Shown: in pieces, positions 37,123-48,416 of the stretch
Position numbering within the stretch: position 1 is the first letter of the stretch
Layout of the letters: each line of letters starts with the position of its first letter
Source: Cenococcum geophilum 1.58
Taxonomy: Eukaryota; Ascomycota; Dothideomycetes; Gloniales; Gloniaceae
Reading direction: 5' to 3'
Assembly (NCBI GenBank): GCA_001692895.1
Contig: KV748235.1
Location: 248,001-312,000 of the forward strand
Length of the DNA stretch: 64,000 bases
Notes under the pieces: generated by a model
Told to the model about the DNA's origin: nothing
Seen by the model: the letters and a program-made list of their open reading frames with translations, nothing else
Database searches by the model: none
Translations under genes and position numbers: made by a program

Positions 37123-37310
37123 GTTGCCCTTAAAATAACCTCTAGATATCCCTTAAATGGTTACCAATTATATACTAGAGGTATATACCCGTAGTATATA
37201 GTCTCTACAATCCTAAAGGCTTTACCTCCTTAAGGATTCGTCTCTCTTACCAATCTATCCTATCCTACAATTTTATCCTTATAGCCCCCTATCTACAAAG
37301 TCCCCTTATA

Positions 37311-37923
37311 GTATTGTAATATTAGTCTAAAATCTAGGGGGCCGTTTCTAGTCCTATTAAGGGCGATATTTTAGACCTATTTTAAAATTAAGGATTACTA
37401 ACTAAGTTAGTTAATTTAGCTATAGGTTTTATAGTAACCTCCCCCCTATAGTAGGATAAACGCGAGATACTTCGAGTCTGAGCACTATTGAAACCGCATA
37501 AAAGTCAACAGAGAAATACTAATACTCCGGCATAATTTCCAGCTACTTCGCAATATTTAAGACCCCTCATTCAAAAATTATATAAGTAATAGTCGTACTA
37601 TCACCCGCCCTTTGCGTAGTGCGTCGACATGCCAGAACACCATTTCTCCACCACAACACTACCATGACGGTTTTATCATTTTTAAAACTCGTAAATAAGG
37701 TCAATCTAGATTATACAATTATCTATCCATAAGAGTAACCATTATCCCCGTCATGCGTGGCGTAGACGAGAATTCCCTCACGCAGGACGGTACTTCGAGT
37801 GAGCCACTCTGCATACGAGTAGGGCGCTACGTTACGTCATCGTAAAGTAACTTCTAACAGATGTCAGTTATATCACGTGAATGAACGCTACGATCCCACA
37901 CGCATTGTTCTTGATCTGGATCT
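37311..37923. other. Boundary between transposon block and gene island
   Basis: AT-rich sequence changes gradually to ordinary composition between about 37440 and 37750. No gene is recognised. The last 180 bp are probably the 3' flank of the HeLo-pseudokinase gene. Confidence 0.4.
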
Positions 37924-39497
37924 TCAGCCAATCAGCCTCCCAAGCACTTCAACGACTTCGATGAAGAAGGCCTTCTGCTCCGAGCAATCTCGTCTGGCCA
38001 GCTCCCCGTTCAAGCACTTCAACGTTGCCTCCGCATAGTCTCGGCCCATCCGATGCGGCACCTTCTGCTCTGCCGTCGCAAGTAGCTGTGCTTTAAACGT
38101 ATCCGCCGGCGTTCCATCTACCCAAACATCCCAGATTGGCCTCCACCCGGCAATCTCAACAAGGATGGCACCGAAGCTGTAGTAGTCAAATTCCTTCCTG
38201 TACCGCTCATTTGGCGTGCCTTGGCTCAATGGATGGCGGTAGATATCGAAGCGCTTGCTTTGCTCGGGTTTCTCAGACGACTCGTCCCGGCCGTCGGGTC
38301 TCGAGTAGTCGAAGCCGACGAGGTAGGGTCGACACCAGACCGGGCGCTTGCTTTGCTTCAAGAAGAGCACGTTGTGGCTGCGGATGCTCTTGTGGAGCCA
38401 GCCGGCGGTGTGCAGGATGGCAATGGACAGTCCGAGAGAGTATGCGATTTGGTAGCGTTCCTCGAGCGTGGGTAGGTGATCGAAGCTCTTGTCTCCAATC
38501 ACCTCTCTGAGAGAAATTGGATATCCTTCCGACGGTTGGGGAAGCGTGAAGACGAAGCCGTACCGACTATCCGCGGGATTGTCAAAATAGCCGTCGCATT
38601 GGAGAACTCTGAGTTCCTCTGGTTTGCTTTCGTTGTGCAACAAATGTGCCAGATTCTTGATGCGACCATCCAGCTCGGTTCGTTTGATGCCTTGCCATCT
38701 TCGGTCGTACTTCTTCCACTCTATGATTGCAGGCCGCCCATCTAGCTTGCCGAAGCGGCGGAAGCCCGCAGAAATTTTGTCTTCCTCGCCCACTTGACAT
38801 CTCGCGGGTGTAATCACCAACTCGACCGTCGGCGGGCCGTTGTTCATCTCAGTTACCCGTCGTTGAAGCTCCTGTTGCAAAGATCTCTCGGCTCGACGTA
38901 AATTCAGCGTCCCAGAAATTATGGCTTGTCCGGATGTTGACTGGAGGACAGTTTCAATTGCGTCTGATCCCTCTCCGTGGTCGTTGAGAGAAATAATAGC
39001 CTGAGCGGCCTCGAGGTTCGGGCTTCTCGGTGGAAGCAGTCGATAAAGCCCTTCTAGCAGCGATGTAATCTCGTTCAATGACTTTCTGCTTGTGTCCAGT
39101 TCGCTAGCAATCCACTTGGCCCTTTCAATTCCGCTCGGTGCTCGACCAGAATGCGCAAACTCTCGTAGAGATGCTATGCCATCAATGAGGTTATGAACAG
39201 ACCCGAGAGCAAGTTCCACGGTCCCATTGTGCTCTTTGAGCAGCCGAAGCTTGGTGACAGAGACGCTATCCGTAACCGCGAAGCCATACCAGTCTCGTTG
39301 CCATTGCTCCAGGAGATCTTGTTGCAAAACTAATCTCGCTCGGAGGATGCTGAGATCTTGATTGAGCCCCTCCAAGCCTCTCCATGCGTCGTAGCCTCGC
39401 TTGCAAGCGTGAAGGGGTCGATGGTAGTGCTGAAAGCGCCTAAACCGATGCTTGCTGCGCCAATTCGGTATCCGATCAGGGAGAGTTCGTCGGCCAT
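37924..39497 (-). pseudogene. HeLo-type N-terminus plus pseudokinase domain, frameshifted
   Basis: From the ATG at 39497 the first 26 residues (MADELSLIGYRIGAASIGLG, then AFSTTI) fit the start of HeLo/Het-s-LopB domains (PF14479). Within about 25 codons the family-like reading moves to another frame (HACKRGYDAWRGLEGLNQDL ..), which then runs open to the stop at 37924. I see no intron that could explain the shift, so it is a one-base-type frameshift or a sequence error. A helical linker is followed by a kinase-like domain: a possible beta-3 lysine in IEWKKYD, a catalytic-loop equivalent HKSIRSHNVLF in place of HRDxxxxN, and VGFDYSR in place of DFG. The loss of both Asp residues marks a pseudokinase. 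HeLo domains are membrane-targeting cell-death effectors in fungi. The gene is an unmutated island between RIP-degraded transposons, and AT-rich sequence starts only about 80 bp upstream of the ATG. Confidence 0.75.
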
Positions 39498-39599
39498 GCC
39501 TTACGGTTGAAGGATTCTCAGCAAAATATTGCGCATTAATGTGTCTCACCCCCAAGCGAGACACCCCCCCAAACGAGACATATGCACCTAAATATATTT

Positions 39600-40560
39600 A
39601 TATTAATAATTAAGCCAACAACGCCTATACTTAAAAACTAAATAGCCCAAATTAAAGCGACTACGCTTCTTATTACAGAAGAAAACGGCTTAGAAATTTC
39701 CGGGTACGCTATAGGCGTAATATTACACCTAGCGTTGGCCAATTAGATGGCTTACTACTACACTTTTCTAAAGCTCCTTTCTAGATCAGCTTATCACCAA
39801 AATCCTCTATAGGCTAAGGATTACACTAAAAGACGTGAGCAAAGGTTACCTAGTCTTAATTATATTTATTAGGGTTTAATATAGATCTAGTATATAAAGC
39901 AACGTTAAGCTCTAATAGAGACGTCCCTTTCTTATACTCCTTTTAAGCTAATTTTTAGGTAGCAAGCTCTTATTTTCTAGGCCCTTTATCTTTAATCTAT
40001 TAATATCTTCCTAGGTAAGGACTCTGCCCTTACTTAGGACTCTCCTACTACTTTTCTTATCTATTTTAAATACTTAAAACTTCTTATTCTCTTCTCTCTC
40101 TATATATATATTAGTCGCAAAGCCTATAGTAGCTTTAAATAGCTTTTTAAGACATTATTAAATAGGGGATTTAAGCATACCATCTAGTCGCTTGGTAGTT
40201 AATTTGGCAATTAAATTTTATAGAGACTAAAGGTCCTCTACTGTTTTGGGTATCCTTAGCGTTTAAGGACTTATATTTATAATTGATTATAGGCTTATAA
40301 AGGGCGCTATATTTAATAGAATCTTTAAAACAGCTATAGGATTATATAGTAAAAGACTTATAGCTTTCCAGGCGTTGTAAATCATCTTATAGGTAAACGC
40401 CTTTATATGCGCCGTTGGGTAGAGCTTTATAAAATACTCTTTATTTACCCCTATATAGCTATATTAACAGAAATTGTCCTCTTCTTTGCTATAGCAGTAT
40501 TAAAGAGGCCTAAAGTAGCCTATATTTAGTGGCTAAAGCTTATACATTAAATAAAGCGGG
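39600..40560 (-). pseudogene. Fot1/pogo-type transposase, C-terminal part, RIP-mutated
   Basis: On the minus strand, with Gln stops ignored, about 40560-40090 reads as the end of a DDE_1 (PF03184) transposase. It has a segment like LMYKL-stop-PLNIGYFRPL (family: HLLQPLDVGCFSPL), then KLYPTAHIKAFTYKMIYNAW, then NPIAVLKIL, and a tail like IPKTVEDL-stop-SL-stop-NLIAKL. The N-terminal HTH and most of the catalytic core are absent: the right side is cut by the LTR at 40577. No inverted terminal repeat was identified. Confidence 0.72.
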
Positions 40561-40576
40561 AGAGCTACTAGAACGA

Positions 40577-42470
40577 TGTTAACGACTTAGTTAATTAAGG
40601 TATAAGCACGGTAAGAGGGATGGATATAAGCTTATATAATTAGATTGTCTATAAATAAGTATCTAAAGCTAAAGAAAGGAAAGGAGAAGAATAATAGCGC
40701 CGCTTAAAGTTATATGCGATCCTTAAGTTACGTAAGCTTATATAACTCTACATCTACTATAATGTCTACTATAATTTACCGTTTTCCACCAGCGCCGTAA
40801 TATTATCCCCCCCCTTTAGTAAAGCCCGCCCTTAGGCTTTATATATCCGCATTATATCCATAGGGCGTTCTTGTCTTTATGCTTAATAGGAAACTTATTA
40901 TCTTTATTATGCTAGCATTCTATCTACTTATCTAGGTACTTTAGCAGTCTAGGTTTATTAGGGTAACGGCTATAGAACTCCTAAAGCTTATAGGGGCTAC
41001 CTATAAAGTTCTATATAGAGTACTAAGTAGGGTCTAGGTCGTATCCTTTCCAATTAATATAATATTTTAACGTTCTCCTTATAAGTTCATAGACTAGTAT
41101 TTCTTTAATTTCCTATTTATTGTCGCTGTTAACTTAAATTAGTAGGGGTTTTTTTTAATTCTTTTGCCTAGGTAATAGGTTATTTATAGCTTTCTATAGC
41201 TTATCCGGCGAGAAAATAAGGTAAACTTTAATTAAGTCTAGGAGCTTAACCTTATATAAGTTGCCTACTTTATTAAGAATTTTATACAGACCTAATATCT
41301 TATAGTCTAGCTTACGGCTAGGCCGTTCTATCTTTTAGTTCTTTATTATAACCTAGATTATATCGCCTATAGTAAAATTAGGCTCGCACCTATACCTATT
41401 TACTAGCAATTTTATTAATTTTTAGGTCTTTTTTTAAGTTTATATAAGCTATTTTCTAAGCTTTTTTAAGCGTTTGGCGTATTACTAGGCTTCCTTATAA
41501 AGTAGTTTTTCGCATACAGTTTAGGGTCCTTTAGGTCTTTTCTAGTTAAATAGGGGCGAATCTAGTAGAGTTATAGAGTAGGGTTGCTTAGGCGTAGTTT
41601 ATTAGGGGCAATAGTTTAGCTTAGCTATCCTAAAAGTAGTTAATAAAAAGCCGGAGTCTCTAGTCTAAGTATTAATTTATAATCTCCGTCTAATTATCTA
41701 TTTAGAAGTAGTATATTATAGAAAGCTTTAACTTAATGTCTAAAATCTAAGTAAGCTCGTTTTAGAAGGCTAATATAAACTACAGCCTGTAATTAGATAT
41801 AATAATATCTAGCGGTCCGTAAATTTAGTAGACGTAGTAAATATATAGTTAGGCCGCCTCTTTAGTATTAATATTCTTATAATAAGGAATTAAAAATAGG
41901 CGCTTACTAAAGCGGTTAACTAAGATTATAACTATATTATATTCGTTATGGTCTATAGGTGGCTTATAGAAGTCTATAAAGATATATTACTTGAGGCGGT
42001 TAGGTATTAGGAGGGGTTTTAATAGTTTTAGGGTCTTATCTTATAAAATTATAGACTTATAGTAGTTATTACAGTTCTGTATATAACGGTTAATATTTAT
42101 AACTATTTTAAGCTGGCAGTATTAGTTACTAATAATCTTATATATCTTATAAAGACCTAGGTATATAAGTTCTATTCTTTTACTACTACTAGCTATTCCT
42201 AGTACTTAAGTAATCCGTTTTTAAGGGACTATAGGATAGTAATATCCTTTACCTTTTTACGGTACTCCTATATAGAAGGGGCTATACGGTTTACCTATAG
42301 TAGTTTATTAATAAGGTTAAGTTCTATATAGTTAATAGGATATATCTTAGTATCTAAAGAGTCTATACTTAGCTCTGTCTATATTTAGGGGTTAAGGTAT
42401 TTTAGTTATAATAGCGTCCGGGTCTATAATAAGATCTTTATAACTGCCTAGTTATTTAGGTTCTACGTTA
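40577..42470 (-). mobile_element. Ty3/gypsy element C, 3' part with LTR, minus strand
   Basis: The 3' LTR is 40577-40802 (226 bp, TGTTAACGAC..GCCGTAATA). Next to it the plus strand shows a C-run then TTTAGTAAAGC (40806-40825), the complement of a polypurine tract, which fixes the minus orientation. A chromodomain is readable at about 41110-40930 (EIKEILVYELIRRTLKYYIN, then WKGYDLDPT). Integrase remnants extend to about 42.47 kb, where homology stops. The 5' half is missing. Confidence 0.78.
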
Positions 42471-42479
42471 AGAAAAAAA

Positions 42480-43613
42480 ATTTACCAGCATTTAATTTTA
42501 CTTTTCTGCTATTTTAGCATTTTTTTTTTGCTTTTCTAGCATTTTCTAGCATTTAGGAGCTAAATGCGGCATTTATAACTAAGCATTAGTATTTAGCCGC
42601 TAAATGTGGCATTTATTATTAAGTTGTTAGGTAATGACAGGGACGAACGTATATATATTAGTTACCGAGCCGTCGAACCATTCGGTTCGACACTATACCT
42701 TTTTAGCCAGTTGCGTTCGTTTAGCTCAGTGGGCGATCGTCACATAAGTCTTAGCATTTAGCTGCTAAATGCGGCATTTATAATTAAGTTTTAGTATTTA
42801 GCTACTAAGTGCTAACTTTAAGATTACTAAGTATATATAAAAGTATAATTTTATAATTTTAATTATTTTATATTTTATATATACTTTATTAATAAATATT
42901 AAAATTACTACCCCTAAAGCTTTATATAAAGCTCTCTATAAGGCTTTATATAAGGCTTTATACAAAGCTCTATATATAAAGCTTTCTATAAGGCTCTATA
43001 TATAAAGGCTTTATATAAGGCTTTATATAAAGGTCTATATAAAGGTCTATATATAGAGGCTCTATATAAGGCTTTAGGCAAAGCTCCATATACAAAGGCT
43101 CTGTATTAGGTCCCCGCTATATTCCTAATAGCCTCTATATATATACCTCTGCCAAGGATACCCCCTATATAGCCACCTTATTTTCTACCCACCCCTTTTG
43201 CCTTACATCCTCCCTACCTAGGGAGGCACTAAAATAGCAGCTAGTAGAGAACTATTGCCGGAATTAGATAACTATTGCTAAAACTAGATAACTATCGCTA
43301 AAACTAAATAACCGTTACCAGAACCAGACGACGACCGTTTAAATAACCAGCCAGCAAACACTATAAACGATTTAATTAATTAATCGATTAAATTAAACCA
43401 GAGCTTTAATATCGGCCCATTACTAAATTAAATTAAGGCCTTTTAGGGAGGTACCTTAAATAACTAGCGAACGGCTATAGAGAACGATTCGAATAAATTA
43501 AAGCCTTTAATTGGGCCGACCCATCTTCTAAATTAAATTAGGCACTAATATAGGTAGGTAAGTAAGTAGGTAGGCAGGCAGGTAGACAGATAGGTAAGTA
43601 GGTAGGTAGGTAG
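42480..43613. repeat. Satellite-like tandem repeats and GTAG microsatellite
   Basis: At about 42535-42620 and 42745-42810 a unit of roughly 36-40 bp containing GCTAAATGCGGCATTTATAA recurs about four times. At about 42915-43110 a shorter unit around CTATATAAGGCTTTATA and AAAGCTCTATATA is repeated many times. At about 43235-43320 there is a degenerate array of AGATAACTATCGCTAAAACTA-like units, and at about 43551-43613 a (GTAG)n-like tract. No gene is seen. Confidence 0.7.
42625..42744. mobile_element. Short solo-LTR-like element, family H, copy 2 (120 bp)
   Basis: Opposite orientation to copy 1: it reads TGTTAGGTAATGACAGG..GATCGTCACA. It has a perfect 5 bp duplication TAAGT (42620-42624 and 42745-42749). 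The core GTCGAACCATTCGGTTCGAC is a perfect 8 bp stem with a 4 nt loop. Confidence 0.88.
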
Positions 43614-44211
43614 TATTATAAACCTTATATTAGCAGTAATAGTACTACTAAGGAGAGATATAAACAGACTAGTAATGGAAGTATAGGAGGTGCTAGAACC
43701 AGTTAAACTATAGGGTAAAGGGTAACTAAGTTACGCAGTTAGTCACGTTATAAGTTCAGAAGGTAGGAATATAGAAACGTAGAAACGTGGAATGTACTAA
43801 CATACTAATATACCGACATACTTAGTATATTCCTTAGGCGCAGTATTAAATACTTAAAGGGCCACATTCCTTACCTAAATAGTTCTCTCCTTTATAGTAA
43901 ATCTTAGAATATAATTAGAGTTAATCTATTAGGCAACCACTCTACTAGTTATTATTACATTATTAACTTCTTATTTACCTATATACCTAGCTCATTAATA
44001 AGTTTACCGTAGTTCCTACTATAAGGCTTCGTTACACATTTACTACTTAGTTATAGTATTAATAAAGTTAAACAATATGCTACCAAAAACAGCAGTTATA
44101 ATGGCGTCTATAGCAGCAACTATATTAGGGTTAAGTAACAATACTAGTATAGCAGATACTAACTTATAGATAGTTACGGTCGGACAGTTATAAGTAATAG
44201 TTAATTAATTA

Positions 44212-45225
44212 ATTAATTACTTAACGTCTAATACGGATCCTATGCGGCCTACACAGACTACTCCATATATAGGGGAAACTTATAAATTTATAGGAAGAAA
44301 ACCCCTAATATGTTGGGGGAGGAAAAACCCTATAAGCCACCTTAGTAGGATAAAAAACCCCAAATTACCATGCCTGTACGTAGCCGCGGCCCTATAGGCC
44401 TACAGCTACGTCCTTCTCCTTAGATGTTTCGAACTCCTTAGGAACCACTGCTTCCTTCTCTAGCTTATCTAGAGCTAGGGTTTACTACGTCCTAGCTAGG
44501 CCTTGCCGATCGATTGCTGTACGCTTATAGTTGTGCCCCGTATCTTAACCACCCCCTATATACTGTCTCTTGTTAACTATTACTATATACGCCATGCCTC
44601 CCCCCCCCTAAGGCCTATTAAAGGCGTAAGGGGGATTCATCCGTTCTACTATCCTAATACTAAAAGACGAAAGTGGGATGTGTGTATATGTATCTAGGTA
44701 TCTTTTGTGCCTAGGCCCTAGTCACTAGGCCCTCTCTAAGGGCACCACTTCGTTAAGAGGAGACAAGGAAAACCGTACGGGGTTATTTAGCTGCCGCTTT
44801 TAGTAGTATTATAGCAGTACGGCAAGTGACCGCATGCTCCGCGGGCGATCGCCCTAGGGGTTAGGAGGGGCCGTATATTTGCTCGTTTGTTTATTTATTT
44901 ACGTTTACTTATTCGTTAATATAAGGTCGTTAATGCTTTCTACTAGGGGACGGGGGATGATATCGAATACTATATATCTATGTTGGATCGTACAGGTGCC
45001 CTAAATAGGAGAATGTAGTAGTCGTCGTACTATAGAGAGCCAACAGTAGTGGTTTTTAAGATCTCACCATCTGAAAATTTTTCACCACCGCCCTTAACGC
45101 CTATAACCACCACCGGTCCTGTCCGCACGCTGTGCGACGTCTCTGCGTTGGCTCTGGATCTGAACTTCGAAGACTAGGTTCGTAGCCGTCACTACGTACA
45201 GGTGCAGAGTCCGATTTCGACGGCC
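44212..45225 (-). mobile_element. Non-coding LINE-derived insertion, about 1 kb
   Basis: It is inserted in E2 gag with a 14 bp duplication TAGTTAATTAATTA (44198-44211 and 45226-45239). Its left end (TTAACGTCTAATACGGATCC.. then GACTACTCC) matches the 3' end of the LINE at 59347-59951, so its 3' end points left. The rest has no convincing frame in either direction. It is much more GC-rich than the host element, which implies a late arrival. It may be a non-autonomous derivative keeping LINE 5' and 3' ends. Confidence 0.65.
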
Positions 45226-46107
45226 TAGTTAATTAATTAGCAGACAATAATAGGATACTTAAAGAAAGAATTAATAGAATTAGAGTAGCTAAAATTAAAC
45301 TACTATTTATTAAGCAATTCTTAGGGGAGAAGTTAAAGCTTAAGGGATTCCTTATATAAATATACTTTAAGGTTATACAAGAAGAAGTAAAGCTAGTAAC
45401 AGCTATAGACCAAATAGCCTACGCAGGACTATTCCTAATAGGAAGGGCACTTAAGTAGTTTAAACCTTATTTAACAGAGATATAAGAAAACGGTATAGTA
45501 ACTACTAATTAAGAAGTATAATATATATTTACTAGTTAGAATGGGTTTGTAGAATAATTAACGTAGATATTTAGAAACCTAAAGGCAACCACTATAGTAA
45601 AAAGAAAGCTTTAAAACTTAGTATAAAGAACCTTAGCAATTAAGTATATAATATAGTTTTAAACGTTAGCAATATAGATTAAATGGAATAATAAAGCGCT
45701 TGTGGTATAATATAAATAAGGACTTAAAGTAAAAGTCTAGAATGTAATTATCCTAATAGAAGATGCAGATACCCTAAGGAAACTAATTAATTAAGTAATT
45801 AAGATTAATAATAGGATCTACTAAAGGGAATAAATTAAGAAGGGTTAGGATAGAGTTCCATAGTTATATAAAACGCAAAACACGCAATAATAAAGTTAAA
45901 GTTAGAGACTATAGTATAGTGCAGAACTAATAGACTAAAGCAGTACTAAAGAATCTAGAAAATAAAGTAAGAAACTATAAAAACCTAGAGGTTAAGGATT
46001 AAGTAATTATAGGACTAAGGAGCAGAGGCTAAACCAGAGATCTTAATAGTAAAAGACGTTTAGGCGGACTCTATAGCAAGAAAAATGGGTTAAAAAGAGA
46101 GCTTATA

Positions 46108-46234
46108 TATTAGGTGATGATAAAGGGGGGCAACGAATATATATATATTGATTACCGAGCCGTCAAACCATTCGGTTTGACACTGTACCTTTTTGGCCAG
46201 TTGCGTTCGTTTGGCTTAGTAGGCGATCGTCACA
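46108..46234. mobile_element. Short solo-LTR-like element, family H, copy 3 (127 bp)
   Basis: It reads TATTAGGTGATG..GATCGTCACA with a perfect 5 bp duplication TTATA (46103-46107 and 46235-46239). The core is GTCAAACCATTCGGTTTGAC, again a perfect stem: both arms carry the matching change relative to copy 2. The insertion splits the zinc-knuckle region of E2 gag. Confidence 0.88.
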
Positions 46235-48072
46235 TTATATAAATTGTGGAAAAATAAGGTTATTTTGCTAGAGATTATAAGAGTGGTTAGAATTACTATA
46301 TAGTAAAAGAAATAAGACTAGTAGACAATATATATATATATAAAGGGGTAATAATATACTACGAGGAATAAAGGAATATTTAATTAAAAGTTTCGCGTTT
46401 TGCTATAATAACGTATACTAAATTTATAAGGACGCTAAGTATAGCGCAAGCTATTAGCCACAGAAGCTAAAACTATTAAAGGTTAGAGGAACTAATAAAC
46501 TATCTTATAAATTGGGTATTAAAGATAACGAGTTTAATATAGATAAAATATTTACCGATAATAAGGTAATAAGGATAGCTTACTAGAAGTATACAAACCT
46601 TAAAACAGTTATATTAGAAGTAGAGACTAAAACTGCTATAAAGTAAGGATTAGTAATAGAAATTATAATACTATTAGATACGGCATCTATTACTTTATAA
46701 GACGGAAGGAGAAATATTTAAGAAAAGAATTAGCAAGCAGATGACTACTAGTACTAGTTTACCACTTAATAAAGGTAAAAGGCCACAGACTTAAGATTCT
46801 TAGGGGGAGATAAGATAGGCTTAAAAACCTATAATAGACAACAACCGATAGGGCAGAGTAACGGCTTAGTTTAATAATATATAAATAAGCTCGGGACGAA
46901 GTTTCCTAAAGGTATAAGATTCTTAAAGTAAAATAAGTAAGATTTAAAATTCCTTAAGACGAGATAAGAACACTATAGAAGCCTAGTTAAACTAAGGCTA
47001 GAGCTAAGCTTAAGAAAGAAGCAAGCTTAGGATTAAGAGTTTTATAGAACTAAGACTTTAATGTGCAAATAAGGACTATTAAGGAAATTAATACTAAGAT
47101 TAAGAAGTAGGAAGACTTTAAAGATCTACTTATAAGGCAAAAAATGAAAGAAACTATAAAAGAATTTAGGTAAAGAATCCTTATATAGTAAAAATAGAAA
47201 CTAGACTAGAGATCTAGTATATAGTTATATAAGGGACAGAGCATTTATATAAAGAATAACTAATAGGCCTAAGATAGGCACATTAAGAGTAAGTAGCTTA
47301 CTAAACTAGAATAAGAAGAGGATCTAGGGATCCCGATTAGATTTAAAGAATAATATATAAAGGGCTATTACAATACAGTAATAAAAAGATACTTCCTTAT
47401 AGAAAAACTGTATACACTCTAATAACTATACTAAAAGTAGTATAGGCAACGACATAATAATAAGTAGGAAGACTTTTATATATAGTTAGATAAACAAGTT
47501 ATCTAAACTACCCTATTATAAAAAAAAGCTATAAGTTATATTAAGGAAGCCTTAATTATAATATTAAAGGATCTAAAAGAACGGTTAGAGGATTAGAGAA
47601 GTAAAAGGCAAATCTTAGTACCTATAAATAAAGTTATAAGGTTTAGATTAATGTAATAAAGGTTTAAACTTAAGAATAAAGATAAGCCAAAAGTTAATCT
47701 AAAGCACCTAGTATATTATACGCTATTATAAATAATATATATAGATAATATATACAATATATATATAAATTTAAAAGAAAAGAATTAAAAGTACCCTATA
47801 AGGATATATTAGGCGCCAAATAAGCAATAATATAGGAATGCTAAATATATATAGATGGCATCTAGTAGAAGTTTAGGAGTTAGAAGACTTAATACTTTAA
47901 CTAGGAAGATTTCTTATAAAAGAATACTTAGATAAATAATAGTAGTAGAAATACCTAGAGAATATATATCTATAGTATGTTAAGGATAAAAAGCAAACTA
48001 GGTATTAGCTAAAGAGTAAGCTAAATATAATAGAATTAAATAGCTAATAGTTAGGAAAAGTAGAGACCTATA

Positions 48073-48416
48073 TATAAGGGCGTGAGGAGACTTTAGGGAA
48101 GATTTAAAGGAATAATATAAATTCTATCTAAATCTAAGGGTATATAGCCCTTGCTAAGAACAAGACGTTATATAAAGAAAAGAAAGGAATAATAAGAGAG
48201 TTATATATTAAATGGTTAGGGGTCTTAGTGGTTAATATATACGTATATACGTACGCGGTCTTCGACTAACTTTAGTAAAATTCGATATATCTAGTAGAAC
48301 TTAGTAGAAGTCGATTAAGCTAGCAGAATTTAGTAGAATTTGGTCAAAGTGTCGGAATTCATCTATTAAGTATTTTACTAAGACATTTCTACTATAACTG
48401 GGCTAGTCCCGTTACA
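48073..48416 (-). mobile_element. Solo LTR of gypsy family D (344 bp)
   Basis: It starts TATAAGGGCG and ends CCCGTTACA, with a perfect 5 bp duplication CTATA (48068-48072 and 48417-48421). It matches the D LTR at 60348-60691 over its whole length and keeps the same orientation. Comparison with E1 near 54645 shows the undisturbed target. Confidence 0.82.

Larger units (their letters stand above)
32575..37310 (+). mobile_element. Ty3/gypsy element A, right part (integrase, chromodomain, 3' LTR)
   Basis: This continues element A after the nested element B. It holds integrase remnants (about 32.6-34.0 kb) and a chromodomain-like segment (about 34.34-34.46 kb, reading like YKVKAILYYKSIKNKL with a KVKxLG pattern). 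A long non-coding 3' region follows, then a polypurine tract AAGAAGGGGGGAGA (about 36955-36968) and the 3' LTR 36972-37310. That LTR is 217 bp net after removing a small insertion, the same size as the LTRs of B. The part from 32.58 to 36.95 kb is an inverted copy of B's 3' half. It is heavily RIP-mutated and carries three small inserted LTR-like elements. Confidence 0.82.

Noticed and set aside
39498-39564. N-terminal extension of the pseudokinase frame beginning at a GTG at 39564
   Set aside because: It is not an ATG and the peptide has no HeLo character, while the +1 frame from the ATG at 39497 does.
42535-43110. Tandem arrays considered as a CRISPR
   Set aside because: Units are contiguous without unique spacers and the genome is fungal.
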